Shown here: positions 43,947 through 53,177 of the stretch, piece after piece
Position numbering within the stretch: position 1 is the stretch's first letter
How the letters are laid out: each line of letters opens with the position of its first letter
The notes under the pieces: model-generated
What the model was told of the DNA's origin: nothing
The model's input: the letters and a program-made list of their open reading frames with translations, nothing else
Database searches by the model: none
Translations under genes and position numbers: made by a program
NCBI RefSeq assembly: GCF_900156315.1
Contig: NZ_FTNI01000003.1
Location: forward strand, 372,001-436,000
Length of the DNA: 64,000 nt
Origin: Microbispora rosea
GTDB lineage: Bacteria > Actinomycetota > Actinomycetes > Streptosporangiales > Streptosporangiaceae
Direction: 5' to 3'

Positions 43947-45425
43947 TTACTTGTCGCAGGAGTTCCAGCAGATCTTGTCGTCCGGCGCGCCCGCGAGCTT
44001 GCCGTCGAACCGCAGCACGTCGACGCCCCGGTTGTAGTCCGCGACGTAGACCAGGCCGTTGTGCCAATACGAGGCCGACGCCGAACCCGCGGTCACACCC
44101 GTGCCGGACGGAACGCGGAAGTAGCCGACCTGAGTGGGCTTGGTCGGGTCGGACACGTCGAGGAACCGGGTGCCCTGCCCATACCACGCGATCGCCACGA
44201 TGTTGCCGTTGACGGTGAACCAGTGGGCGGAGCAGCTGCCGCTGGTGGCCGACCCCTCCTTGCCCCACGGCGACCAGTGGCTGACCAGGTCGAGCCGGAG
44301 CGGCTTCTCCGGCGTGGACTTCCAGCCTTCGCCGTCGTAGCTGCCCTTCAACGAAACGATCTTGAACTCGCCCGCCTGCGAGCAGGTGGTGATGTTCTCG
44401 TTGGTCACGTAGACCAGCTCGCCCTTGTCGAAGGAGCCGAGCTTCTCCGTGTTGTGGTACGCGTTGTGGTCGAAGTAGTCGAAGAATTCGGTGCCCTGCG
44501 GGTTGGTCGGCACGGCCGTGCCACCCGCGTACGGGATCGGGTCGTACGCCGTCGCCACCCGCTTGGTCTTCCGCACCGGGTCGTAGTGGTTGCCCTTGGT
44601 CCAGTAACCGCGGACGCCGCCCTCGCCGGAGACCCAGGCGACGCCGTTCTTGTCGACGTCGACACTGTGCACGTAGTCGGTGACGCCGTCGAACCGGCCG
44701 AGGTCGAGCGCCAGGTCCAGGGTCTTCGGGTGCTTGAGGTCACGGATGTCGGTCACCCGGACCGGCACGCCCTTCCACGACGGGTCCTGGCCCGGCGTAC
44801 CGGTGTTGGCCGGTCCGACCGACCACAGGTAGGAGCAGTCGTTGATACAGGTGGCCGTGTGTCCGGCCGGGATCGGCTGGAAGACGACGACCTTCGGCTT
44901 CCAGGGGTCTTTCACGTCGACGATGTACACGCCCGACTGGCCGGTCGAGACGGTGCCGCCGAAGCCCCGCGGGTCCCTGCTGAGGAAGACCAGCTTGCGC
45001 TTCGGGTCGACGGTCATGTTCTCGCCTTCCCAGAACCTGTCCTGGGTGTCCCCCGGCTGACGGAGCTGGGCCGCCGTGACGGTGGAGACCAGCGCCGGGT
45101 GCTCGGGATCCTTCAGCGACCAGACGGCGAGGCCGCCGGTGCCGTTGGCGAACATGAAGTCGTAGCCGTACTTGTCGTAGCCGATGAAGTTGAGCCCTGA
45201 ATAGCCGCTCACGCCTTTGACGTTGTCCACAAACGTGACGTTGCTCTTGACGGCGGTCGTCGGGACGTTGTGCACGTCATCCAGGATCGGTCCGCCGTGG
45301 GCGGAGTTGTCGGACGGGCCCGGAGGGGGCGGCGGGTCGGCGAACGCCGGGCCGGCTCCGGGGATCTGCAGCGCCGCCGCGGTTAACAGGGCGGCAGCGG
45401 CCGCTACGAGAGGCTTCACTCTCAC
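43947..45425 (-). CDS. Secreted LVIVD-repeat (beta-propeller-like) protein
   Basis: 492 residues from GTG 45425, with AAGGAGG just upstream; the frame is open further upstream without a ribosome binding site. A signal peptide (VKPLVAAAAALLTAAAL) is followed by repeats of the LVIVD type (YIVDVKDPWKPKVV, VRVTDIRDLKHPKT, RFLDVSDPTKPTQVG) expected to fold as a beta-propeller. Cysteine pairs (CINDC, CWNSC) suggest disulfides in the mature protein. The role is unknown; homologues are secreted or surface proteins. It lies upstream of the copper cluster on the same strand. Confidence 0.88.
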   Translation of the reverse strand: MRVKPLVAAAAALLTAAALQIPGAGPAFADPPPPPGPSDNSAHGGPILDDVHNVPTTAVKSNVTFVDNVKGVSGYSGLNFIGYDKYGYDFMFANGTGGLAVWSLKDPEHPALVSTVTAAQLRQPGDTQDRFWEGENMTVDPKRKLVFLSRDPRGFGGTVSTGQSGVYIVDVKDPWKPKVVVFQPIPAGHTATCINDCSYLWSVGPANTGTPGQDPSWKGVPVRVTDIRDLKHPKTLDLALDLGRFDGVTDYVHSVDVDKNGVAWVSGEGGVRGYWTKGNHYDPVRKTKRVATAYDPIPYAGGTAVPTNPQGTEFFDYFDHNAYHNTEKLGSFDKGELVYVTNENITTCSQAGEFKIVSLKGSYDGEGWKSTPEKPLRLDLVSHWSPWGKEGSATSGSCSAHWFTVNGNIVAIAWYGQGTRFLDVSDPTKPTQVGYFRVPSGTGVTAGSASASYWHNGLVYVADYNRGVDVLRFDGKLAGAPDDKICWNSCDK

Positions 45426-45489
45426 AAACCCTCCTTGAGGGGCAGCGAAGCGGACGTAAGCCGCATCGCCGAAGATCGACAGCAAAATG

Positions 45490-45518
45490 ACTTTAATCAC
45501 TACGAGAGTGGATGTCAG
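45490..45518 (-). promoter_or_regulatory. Promoter for the LVIVD-repeat gene
   Basis: On the minus strand CTGACA (45518-45513) is followed after exactly 17 bases by TAAAGT (45495-45490). This gives a 5/6 match to the -35 hexamer and a fair -10 match, about 65 bases before the chosen start codon in an AT-rich island. Confidence 0.55.
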
Positions 45519-45704
45519 TAGTCAAAGGTCTCAGAAAGGCATCTTTAGGGACTCAGAGAAATCGTGGTTTCAGGCGGACCGCATGGCGCTCTGGACGGCC
45601 CTCGCTCGGTCAACCGGCGCGCGTCCCGAGCCCGCACGGGTCAGGCGGCGGACGGGTCGCCGGAAAGCTCGACCGTGGCGAGCGTGCCGCCGCCGGGCGC
45701 GTTC

Positions 45705-47240
45705 TCAGGCGCTGCCGAGGACGGCCATCGCGGCGTTGTGACCGGGGATGCCGCTGACGCCGCCGCCGCGCCGGGCGCCCGCGCCGCACAGCAGCACCCG
45801 CTCGTGCGCCGTCTCGACGCCCCATTGAGCCGGCCGGGCCCCGTGGCCGTCCTCCTCGCCGTACGGCCAGGACAGGTCGTGGTGGAAGATGTGGCCGCCG
45901 GGCAGGCCCGCGTCGCGCTCCAGATCGAGCGGGGTCTTGGCCTCCAGGCAGGGCTCGCCCGAGGGCGCCCGCAGCAGGCAGTCCTCGATGGGCTCGGCGA
46001 GCACCGAGTCGATCGAGGCGAGCGTGCGGTCCAGCGCCTCCCGCTTGGCCGCCGGATCGGCGAACAGCCGCGCCGGCATGTGCAGGCCGAACAGCGTCAT
46101 CGTGTGCGCCCCCGCCTGCCGCAGCTCCGGACCGAGGATCGAGGGGTCGGTGAGCGAGTGGCAGTAGACCTCGGCGGGCGGCAGGTCCGGCACCCTCCCC
46201 GCGGCGGCCTGCGCGTACGCCGCGGCGAGCTGGTCGCGGGTCTCGTTGATGTGGAAGGTGCCGCTGAACGCCTCGGCGGGGTCCACGGCGGGGTCCCGCA
46301 GCCGGGGCAGCCGCGACAGCACCATGTTGATTTTGAGCTGGGCGCCCTCGGGCCGCTCGGGCGTCTCCCCGAGCAGCCGGGCGAGCACGGCGGGCGGCAG
46401 GTTGGCCAGCACCTTCCCCGCGGTCACCGCGTGCTCCGCGCCGTCGTCGAACGTGACCTCTCCCGTGTCCGGGTCGACGGCCAGCACCTCGGCGCCGGTG
46501 CGGATCTCGGCGCCGTGCCGCCGCGCGACCTCGGCGAGCTCGGCGGTCACCGCGCCCATGCCGCCGACAGGGACGTTCCAGTCGCCCGTGCCGTCGCCGA
46601 TGACGTGGTAGAGGAAGCACCGGTTGGCCAGCAGGTCGGTGGCCGGGTCGGCGAAGGTGCCGATCAGCGCGTCGGTGAGGACGACCCCGCGCACGGTGTC
46701 GTCGGCGAACCGCTCGTCCACCACCTCGCCGACGGGCCGTTCGAACAGGTCGCGCCACGCCTCGTCGTCCCCCACGACCTCCCGCAGGTCCGTACGGGCA
46801 CGCAGCGGTTCGAGCAGCGTCGGCGCGACCCTCCGGGCCACGTGGGCGGTCATCCCGTAGAACCGCTCCCAGGCCGCCAGGTCGTGCCGTCCCCCGGTCA
46901 CCGCCTCGAAGGAGGCGGCGGTGCGCGCGGCGTCCTCGTTGTCCACGAGCAGGCCGGTGTCGCCGGCCGGGGTGTAGGAGGCGAAGCGGCGGCGGCGCAG
47001 GTCGAGACGCAGCCCGAGATCCTTCACGATCTTCGTGGGCAGCAGGCTGACCAGATAGGAGTAGCGCGACAGCCGCGCGTCCACGCCGGGGAACGCGCGG
47101 GCCGACACGGCGAGGCCGCCCACGTGGCCGAGGCGTTCCAGGACCAGCACGCTGCGCCCGGCCCGGGCGAGGTAGGCCGCGGCGACGAGGCCGTTGTGCC
47201 CGGCGCCGGCGATGACGACGTCGTAGTGCGAGCGTGGCAT
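45705..47240 (-). CDS. Phytoene-desaturase-like NAD(P)/FAD-dependent oxidoreductase
   Basis: 511 residues from ATG 47240, with GGGAGA about 9 bases upstream. The N-terminal dinucleotide motif VVIAGAGHNGLVAAAYLA (near residues 8-25), a GGLAVSARAF loop and a C-terminal SGIPGHNAAMAVLG segment are typical of the phytoene desaturase/CrtI-related superfamily. No carotenoid genes are nearby, so it is more likely a general flavin oxidoreductase than CrtI itself. It is divergent from psuG. Confidence 0.9.
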   Translation of the reverse strand: MPRSHYDVVIAGAGHNGLVAAAYLARAGRSVLVLERLGHVGGLAVSARAFPGVDARLSRYSYLVSLLPTKIVKDLGLRLDLRRRRFASYTPAGDTGLLVDNEDAARTAASFEAVTGGRHDLAAWERFYGMTAHVARRVAPTLLEPLRARTDLREVVGDDEAWRDLFERPVGEVVDERFADDTVRGVVLTDALIGTFADPATDLLANRCFLYHVIGDGTGDWNVPVGGMGAVTAELAEVARRHGAEIRTGAEVLAVDPDTGEVTFDDGAEHAVTAGKVLANLPPAVLARLLGETPERPEGAQLKINMVLSRLPRLRDPAVDPAEAFSGTFHINETRDQLAAAYAQAAAGRVPDLPPAEVYCHSLTDPSILGPELRQAGAHTMTLFGLHMPARLFADPAAKREALDRTLASIDSVLAEPIEDCLLRAPSGEPCLEAKTPLDLERDAGLPGGHIFHHDLSWPYGEEDGHGARPAQWGVETAHERVLLCGAGARRGGGVSGIPGHNAAMAVLGSA

Positions 47241-47609
47241 GGAGGCGTTCTCCCGGGTCGTACGTGGCTCGGTGTCGCGGGCGGGTGCGGGCCGGATGCG
47301 GGTCGTGGCGGCGGGCATGGGAGGGTCTGGAGGGGTCACGGGAGGACGGCGACGGGTGGGCCTGGGCGGATGCCCGCAACTTATCGCAAGATCTCCCGCA
47401 ATACTCGGGCAGAATATGCCGAAGCGGACAATCTTCCGCTAGTGCGGGAAATAAACCGAGCGATCCGGAGGGGCGCGCCGCCGATCTGGACTGAGGAGCG
47501 CATGGGAGCGAAGCGACTAGGCGCGACGAGGGAAGCGCCAATGGCGCGCCTTCGGCACGACCAGGCGGAAGTGAGCGCCCCGATGGTAAGCGGGAAACAC
47601 AGGAGAGAC
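47241..47609. other. Divergent intergenic region before psuG
   Basis: No gene seen in 369 bases. Nested inverted repeats occur: TCCCGCA (47394-47400) with TGCGGGA (47443-47449), enclosing AGCGGA (47423-47428) with TCCGCT (47435-47440). Together they could form a long stem or operators for the two divergent genes. The psuG frame stays open across part of this region but its codons are not biased like coding DNA. Confidence 0.45.
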
Positions 47610-48512
47610 ATGCGCGTTTCCGATGAGGTCGCCGAGGCGCTGGCCACCGGCCGTCCGGTCGTCGCCCTGGAGTCCACCATCATCTCCCACGGGCTTCCCC
47701 AGCCCCGCAACCTCCAGGTCGCCCTCGAACTGGAGGACATCGTCCGGCAGGCGGGGGCCGTGCCGGCGACGGTGGCGGTGCTGGACGGCGTCCCCCGGGT
47801 GGGCCTGGACAAGGACGGGCTGGAGCGGATCGCGACCGAGCCGGGCCTGCGCAAGCTCGGCTTCCGCGACCTCTCCCCGGCCGCCGCGCTCGGGCTGAGC
47901 GGCGCCACGACCGTCTCCGGCACCTCGTTCCTGGCCGCTCGCGCCGGCGTGCGGGTGTTCGCCACCGGGGGTCTCGGCGGCGTCCACCGCGGCTGGACCA
48001 CGGTGCAGGACGAGTCGGCCGACCTCGACACGCTCAGCCGCACCAGGATCACCGTCGTGTGCGCCGGGGTGAAGTCGATCCTCGACGTGCCCGCGACGCT
48101 CCAGCGACTGGAGACCAAGCAGGTCACCGTCGTGGGCTACCGCACGGACGAGTTCCCCGGCTTCTACCTGCACAGCTCCGGCGAGCCGGTGGACTGGCGC
48201 GTCGAGACGCCGCAGGAGGCCGCCGGCGTCATGCGGGCCCAGGACGCGCTCGGCGGGCTGGACACGGCGCTGATCGTGGCGAACCCGGTTCCGGTGGATC
48301 TCCAGCTCGACCCGGACCTGCACGACCGGGTGCTCGCGGAGGGCCTGCGCGCCGCCGAGGAGCGCGGGGTCACCGGGCAGGCCATCACCCCGTTCCTGCT
48401 GGAGTACCTGGTCGAGGGCACGGGCGGCGCGTCGCTGGAGGCCAACCTCGCGGCCGTACGCGGCAACACCCGCCTGGCCGGGGAGATCGCGGCCGCCTGG
48501 GCGGCCGGGTGA
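47610..48512 (+). CDS. psuG: Pseudouridine-5'-phosphate glycosidase
   Basis: 300 residues from ATG 47610, with AGGAGAG directly upstream. The sequence is strongly conserved: ALESTIISHGLPQPRN with the catalytic Glu, ATGGLGGVHRG, and GVKSILDVPATL with the active-site Lys, ending in a helix ANLAAVRGNTRLAGEIA. It cleaves the C-C glycosidic bond of pseudouridine 5'-phosphate to uracil and ribose 5-phosphate. The next gene, overlapping by four bases, is a PfkB kinase that likely makes the substrate, so together they recycle RNA-derived pseudouridine. Confidence 0.95.
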   Translation: MRVSDEVAEALATGRPVVALESTIISHGLPQPRNLQVALELEDIVRQAGAVPATVAVLDGVPRVGLDKDGLERIATEPGLRKLGFRDLSPAAALGLSGATTVSGTSFLAARAGVRVFATGGLGGVHRGWTTVQDESADLDTLSRTRITVVCAGVKSILDVPATLQRLETKQVTVVGYRTDEFPGFYLHSSGEPVDWRVETPQEAAGVMRAQDALGGLDTALIVANPVPVDLQLDPDLHDRVLAEGLRAAEERGVTGQAITPFLLEYLVEGTGGASLEANLAAVRGNTRLAGEIAAAWAAG

Positions 48513-49447
48513 GCGGTCTGCTGGTGATCGGCGACGTGGTCACCGACGTCGTCGCGCTGCACGACGGCCCCGCGGCCACCGGCACCGACACACCCGCCGA
48601 CATCGCGCTGCGCCCGGGCGGCTCGGGGGCGAACACCGCCTGCTGGGCCGCCCGGCTCGGCGCGGACACCCGCCTGCTCGCGCGGGCCGGGTACGACACC
48701 GGCGAGTGGCACGCGGCCCAGCTGACCAAGGCCGGGGTCCGGCCGCACCTGCGGATCGACCCGGAACGGCCCTCGGCCGTCGTGATCGCGATGGTCGACT
48801 CCACCGGGGAGCGGTCCATGCTCACCAACCGCGGGGCGAGCGGCCACATCGGGGCCGGGGACTGGGCGCCCGACCTGCTCGACGGGGTCGGGCACCTGCA
48901 CCTGTCGGCGTACACGATGTTCGCCGAGCCGGGCCTGGAGCTCGCGCGGCTCGCCATGCGCGAGGCCGGCCGGCGCGGGATCCCCGTCAGCGTCGATCCG
49001 GCCTCCTGCGGGCCGCTGCGCGCGTTCGGGCCCGAGCGGTTCCTCCGGGAGAGCGCCCCGGCGAGCATCGTGATCCCCAACCTGGAGGAGGCGCTGCTGC
49101 TCGCGGACGCCGCGGATCCGGAGGCGGCGGCCGGCACGCTCAGCGCCCACTACGGCACGGCGGTGGTCAAGCTGGGGGCCGGCGGTGCCCTGCTGGCCCG
49201 CGATGGCCGTATAGTCGCCAGAGCGGCCGCACCCCCGGCGGAGGTGGTCGACTCGACGGGCGCGGGAGACGCGTTCGCCGCCGGGTTCCTGGTCGCCTCG
49301 ATGGCCGGGAGCACGCCCGAGGAAGCCCTGCGCAAGGGGTGTGAGGCGGGCGCGGCGGCGGTCGCGCAGGTCGGCGCCCGGCCGGATCCTGGGAACTTTA
49401 CCCTATTGACACCAATTGCTGGTTTGCGGCGTAAGCTGCACCATTAG
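48509..49447 (+). CDS. PfkB-family carbohydrate kinase, probable pseudouridine kinase
   Basis: 312 residues from GTG 48509, overlapping the psuG stop (GTGA). PfkB features: the N-terminal GGSGANTACWAARLG substrate motif and the ATP/anion-hole motif DSTGAGDAFAAGF with the catalytic Asp. Family members phosphorylate sugars or nucleosides; the coupling to psuG makes pseudouridine the most likely substrate (PsuK role), though this is inference from context. Confidence 0.92.
   Translation: MSGLLVIGDVVTDVVALHDGPAATGTDTPADIALRPGGSGANTACWAARLGADTRLLARAGYDTGEWHAAQLTKAGVRPHLRIDPERPSAVVIAMVDSTGERSMLTNRGASGHIGAGDWAPDLLDGVGHLHLSAYTMFAEPGLELARLAMREAGRRGIPVSVDPASCGPLRAFGPERFLRESAPASIVIPNLEEALLLADAADPEAAAGTLSAHYGTAVVKLGAGGALLARDGRIVARAAAPPAEVVDSTGAGDAFAAGFLVASMAGSTPEEALRKGCEAGAAAVAQVGARPDPGNFTLLTPIAGLRRKLHH
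49406..49437 (+). promoter_or_regulatory. Possible promoter within the end of the kinase gene
   Basis: TTGACA (49406-49411) lies inside the 3' end of the PfkB gene; CGTAAG follows at 18 bases and TAAGCT at 20. The -10 is weak, but the position, 48-80 bases before the next gene, is right. Confidence 0.35.
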
Positions 49448-49484
49448 CAACATGCGTCACTCTCGGGAGGGTGCGGTCATACCG

Positions 49485-51716
49485 ATGGACGCCGAGTCAA
49501 CGATCTGCCTGAGCGACCTGGTCCCGGCCCTGCGCTGGAGCCGTCCTCAGCAGGTGGCCGAGCTGCTGGCCGACCCGCGCCTGCCCGGCGGCTGGTGGGC
49601 ATCCGTCGGGATCGGCCACGCGATACGGGCGACCGGCGTTGACTGGCTCTGCGAGCGGCTCGCCCGCCTGGCCGTGGGCCGCTGGGACCACCTGCCCCTC
49701 ACCGATCTGCTTCCGGCGCTCCAGGTGCACACGGTGGACCCGGCCATGCCCGGCTGGCCGGATCCCGTACGCACGGTGGTCAACCACCTCGGCGGCTGGT
49801 ACCGGCTGCGCCGCCTGACGCCGTGCGACCTTCAGGCCCCGGCCGCCCCCGCCTCGCCCGAGGTCCTCCTGACCACGGTGTTCCGTGAGGTGTTCGGGCG
49901 CCTGGAAAGCGAGCCGGCGTCCGGGCGGTCCGCGCAGGCGCTCGCTGGGGACGAGGCCGCGCCCCAGAGGCAGGCACAGACGCAGGCGCAGGTCCAGACG
50001 CAGGGACCTTCCGGTCCCGCCGGGGCGCCCCTCCCGCAGGCCGCACCCGGGACCTCCTCTCAGGCCTTCCCGCAGGTCGCCGGACCGGAGACGACGTCTC
50101 AGCCGTTCCCGCAGGCCGCACCCGGCACCTCGTCTCAGGCCTTCCCCCAGGTCGCCGCCCCGGGAACCACGTCTCAGCCGTTCGCCCGGCCGGCCACGCC
50201 GGCGCCCGGTCAGGCCGCTGCCGCTCAGGCACCCGCCCAGACGCCCGCGCGGCAGGGACACGGGCCGGCTCAGCAAGGCCCGGCTCAGCAGGGGCAGGCG
50301 CAGCAGGGGCAGGCGCCCGCCGGGCCGGGGCAGGGCGCTCCGGCACCCGCCGCGCCGTCCACCGCCATACCGTCCCCCGCCATGCCGTCGCCCGGCATGC
50401 CCGCGCCCGCTATGCCGGCGCCGACGGCGGGGCAGGCGCCGGCCGCGGGGCCGGTCAAACCCTCCACCCAGCCCTTCGCCCGGCAGGCCGGAGCCTCGCT
50501 CCCGCAGCCCGCGGCCGCCCCCGCCCAGCCCGCCGCCGAGGTGGCACGGGAGCGGCAGCCGGCCGACCTCAGCGCGCACCCGATGGTCGCGGTCATTGAA
50601 GGCCTGTTCCGCGGCTGGGACCCGCTGGCCAGGGCCGTCGCGGCCGAGCGGCTGTTCGCCGCCGAGCCGGTGAGCCTGCGCACGCTGGCGCACAACCTCA
50701 ACGTGGACCGCGAACTGCTCTCCCAGGCCCAGCGTGCGGCCGAGGAGCGGGTGCTGTTGTGGCTGCGCTCCCCCGACTCCGCGCCCCTCACCGGCCACCT
50801 GTTCGGGCTCACCGAGTGGCTGGGCGCGGCGGCCACCCAGGAGCAGCTCATCGCGGCGGACCCGTCCCACCCCGTCGAGGTGCCGGCCCTCGGCACGCCG
50901 CTGTGGCGGGTGCTGGTGACGCTGATGCCGGACCGCCGCCTGCAGGACGGCTGGCTCGTGGTCGGCGACCTCCTGGGGCTGCGTGAGAAGACCCGCCAGC
51001 TGCTGGCGAACAAGCCGGCGGACGCCGACGTCGTGGAACTGCTCGGCCAGCTCGGCATCCGCGCCCACTCCGCCAAGGCGTGGCTGGACTCCATGCCGCA
51101 GGCCGGCTCCCCGTCCGAACACGGACCCCTGCCCACCCGGCACGGCCCCGACCAGACGGCGAGATCCGCGCCGCTGCCCCGCCGTACACCGGGTGCGAAC
51201 GGGCACCACCACGGCCGCGGCGGGGTCCCGATCCCCTCGCAGGCCAACAACGGGCCCGACGCCGCCACCGCGCTCGCCGCGCTCAACGCGCTCACGAACG
51301 GCAACCTGAACGGAACCCCGAACGGCAACCCGAACGGGAATGTGGGCGGCAATCTGAACGGGAACCTGGCGGGGGGCGTGCCCCGGCCGCATCTCGTGCC
51401 GAACCCCCGCCCGACCTCCAGCCCGGCCTCCGACCCGCGCCGCTGGCAGCGGATCGACGTCACCAGCGGCCATCTGCGCGGCGAGCCGGTAGCGGTCCCC
51501 GAGGGGTACGCCGCCCAGCTCGGCATGCGCCCGGGAACGCTGCTGTCGGTCACCGGCCCGGGGGACAACGCCGTCGTGCTGGTGTGGCGCGATCGTCAGC
51601 CGGTGTTCGACTCGCTCCAGCCGGTCCTGATGCGGCTGAACGCGCGGCCCGGCGACTCGGTCTACGTGACCGTGGACGGCTACCGCCTGGACGCCCAGCT
51701 CACATCTTCGGTCTGA
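49485..51716 (+). CDS. Large multi-domain hypothetical protein with Gln/Pro/Ala repeats
   Basis: 743 residues from ATG 49485 (GGGAGG 14 bases upstream; ATG 49452 is an alternative). Three probable folded parts are joined by disordered linkers. An N-terminal helical domain of about 130 residues (SDLVPALRWSRPQQVAELLA, VRTVVNHLGGWYRLRRL) is followed by a 200-residue Gln/Ala/Pro linker with a roughly 25-residue repeat (APGTSSQAFPQ/TTSQPF). A central helical domain (about 360-560; DLSAHPMVAVIEGLFRGWDP) follows, then an Asn-Gly repeat (NGNLNGTPNGNPNGN) and a C-terminal beta domain (YAAQLGMRPGTLLSVTGPGD). No signal peptide or membrane helix. I do not recognise the family. Confidence 0.8.
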   Translation: MDAESTICLSDLVPALRWSRPQQVAELLADPRLPGGWWASVGIGHAIRATGVDWLCERLARLAVGRWDHLPLTDLLPALQVHTVDPAMPGWPDPVRTVVNHLGGWYRLRRLTPCDLQAPAAPASPEVLLTTVFREVFGRLESEPASGRSAQALAGDEAAPQRQAQTQAQVQTQGPSGPAGAPLPQAAPGTSSQAFPQVAGPETTSQPFPQAAPGTSSQAFPQVAAPGTTSQPFARPATPAPGQAAAAQAPAQTPARQGHGPAQQGPAQQGQAQQGQAPAGPGQGAPAPAAPSTAIPSPAMPSPGMPAPAMPAPTAGQAPAAGPVKPSTQPFARQAGASLPQPAAAPAQPAAEVARERQPADLSAHPMVAVIEGLFRGWDPLARAVAAERLFAAEPVSLRTLAHNLNVDRELLSQAQRAAEERVLLWLRSPDSAPLTGHLFGLTEWLGAAATQEQLIAADPSHPVEVPALGTPLWRVLVTLMPDRRLQDGWLVVGDLLGLREKTRQLLANKPADADVVELLGQLGIRAHSAKAWLDSMPQAGSPSEHGPLPTRHGPDQTARSAPLPRRTPGANGHHHGRGGVPIPSQANNGPDAATALAALNALTNGNLNGTPNGNPNGNVGGNLNGNLAGGVPRPHLVPNPRPTSSPASDPRRWQRIDVTSGHLRGEPVAVPEGYAAQLGMRPGTLLSVTGPGDNAVVLVWRDRQPVFDSLQPVLMRLNARPGDSVYVTVDGYRLDAQLTSSV

Positions 51717-52143
51717 GCATCTTGCGGTAGTAGGTGGCCGACACCTCGTAGCCGAGGGCGCCGTAGAACTCGGCGGCCCGCCGGGTCGCCAGCGCGACGT
51801 ATCCGGCCTGCCGTGAGCGTGCCCACGTCTCGAACTCCTCCAGGAGACGCCGCCCGATGCCGTGACGGCGGTAGCCGCTCTCGATCATCGCCTCCTCCAC
51901 CCACGCGACCCTGCCGTTGGCGAACAGCGTGAGGTGGGTGAAGCCCAGCAGGTAGCCGCGTACGGTCCCCTCGACGGTGGCGACGATGAGAAAGGCGTCC
52001 TCGTTCTCCAGGAGTTGCGGCAGCGCCGCGTCGAACGGCGCGCGCTCGGGCCGGAACGTCACCGCGAACTCGCGGGCGAGTGCGAAGATCTCGTCCGCGT
52101 CGGTCTTCTCGGCCCTCCGGAGCTGGAGATCACCAGACGTCAT
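51700..52143 (-). CDS. GNAT-family N-acetyltransferase
   Basis: 147 residues from ATG 52143; a longer open frame upstream is not coding-like. GNAT fold with IESGYRRHGIGRRLLEEFE as the acetyl-CoA loop and ATRRAAEFYGALGYEVSATYYRK at the end. The 3' end overlaps that of the preceding convergent gene by 17 bases. The substrate is unknown. Confidence 0.88.
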   Translation of the reverse strand: MTSGDLQLRRAEKTDADEIFALAREFAVTFRPERAPFDAALPQLLENEDAFLIVATVEGTVRGYLLGFTHLTLFANGRVAWVEEAMIESGYRRHGIGRRLLEEFETWARSRQAGYVALATRRAAEFYGALGYEVSATYYRKMLRPKM

Positions 52144-52199
52144 GAAATGGACTCTAGGAGTACCCAGGCACATACGTCCAATCCGGGGTGCGGCGGTTC

Positions 52200-53084
52200 T
52201 CATGCTGGAGCCACAGCGAAGGATCGCCGGGCGTGCCGCACGAACTCGCGTACGGCCGGGCCCTGCCCGGCGCGCCACAGCAGCGCGAGCAGGGCGGGCG
52301 TCTCGACGTCCTCGATGGTGAGCGCGGCGAGCCGGTCCCGGTGGGCCGCGGCCATCGACTCGCTGAGGACGGCGACGCCGAGCCCGCGGGCCGCGAGGCC
52401 GGCGACGGCGTCGGCCGCCCCGGCCTGCAGCGCGATCACCGGCTGGAGGCCCCGGGCCGCGCAGGCCCGGTCGAAGACCGTGCGCAGGCCGGTGCCGTAC
52501 GGCATGCAGACGATCGGGTGCGAGACGAGGTCGCTCAGGGTGACGCCGTCCTGCCCCGCGAGGGGGTGGTCCGGAGGGACGGCGGCGACGATCCGCTCAC
52601 TGATGACCGTCAGCGTCTCCAGGCCGTCCGGAGCGGCGGCGAGCCCGGCGAGGGCCAGGTCGAGGGCGCCGGAGCGCACCCCCTCGACGAGCCGGTCGGA
52701 GTTGTCCTCCAGCAGGGCGATCTCGACCCCCGGGTGCGCCCGGTGGAACGCGGCGAGGGCGTCGAACAGCGGCGTGACGGTGCAGCCGACGACCATCCCG
52801 ACGGTGAGCCGGCCCCGGATGAGGCCGGTCACCTCGCCCACCGCCTGCCCCAGCGCCCCGGCCGCGGCGAGCGCGGCGCGGGCGTGCTCGAGCGCGGCCT
52901 TCCCCGCGACGGTAAGGGTGACGCTCCGCGCGGACCGGTCGAACAGCTCGGCGCCGAGTTCGCGTTCGAGCTGCCGGATCTGGGCGCTGACGCCCGACTG
53001 GCTGATGTGCACCCGCTCGGCCGCACGGGTGAAGTTGCGCTCCTCGGCGACCGCGACGAAATACTCCAGCTGGCGCAGTTCCAT
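52200..53084 (-). CDS. LysR-family transcriptional regulator
   Basis: 294 residues from ATG 53084. The N-terminal winged helix-turn-helix is classical (MELRQLEYFVAVAEERNFTR, HISQSGVSAQIRQLE) and the remaining 200 residues are the two-lobed effector domain. It is divergent from a small NTF2-like gene, which is its likely target. The spacer contains an LTTR-type box (ATCCATCTGTTGGAT). Confidence 0.94.
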   Translation of the reverse strand: MELRQLEYFVAVAEERNFTRAAERVHISQSGVSAQIRQLERELGAELFDRSARSVTLTVAGKAALEHARAALAAAGALGQAVGEVTGLIRGRLTVGMVVGCTVTPLFDALAAFHRAHPGVEIALLEDNSDRLVEGVRSGALDLALAGLAAAPDGLETLTVISERIVAAVPPDHPLAGQDGVTLSDLVSHPIVCMPYGTGLRTVFDRACAARGLQPVIALQAGAADAVAGLAARGLGVAVLSESMAAAHRDRLAALTIEDVETPALLALLWRAGQGPAVREFVRHARRSFAVAPA

Positions 53085-53088
53085 AACC

Positions 53089-53143
53089 GCCGATTCTAGT
53101 TCCCATCCGATCCATCTGTTGGATTTCTGAAAAGCGAATCGGC
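53089..53143. promoter_or_regulatory. LysR-type operator in the divergent promoter
   Basis: ATCCATCTGTTGGAT at 53110-53124 is a 5-bp interrupted palindrome that fits the T-N11-A pattern. It is flanked by an 8-bp inverted repeat, GCCGATTC (53089-53096) and GAATCGGC (53136-53143). Confidence 0.5.
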
Positions 53144-53177
53144 AGGCTGGAGGCCGTACGAGAGTTCGGGAGGAACG

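Noticed and set aside
45564-47609. Long plus-strand frame that runs into psuG (982 codons)
   Set aside because: Most of it is antisense to the phytoene-desaturase-like gene; psuG has its own strong ribosome binding site and conserved start at 47610.
52144-52278. Longer GNAT start (45 extra residues)
   Set aside because: The extra residues are not GNAT-like and extend into the LysR gene end; the ATG at 52143 fits family length.
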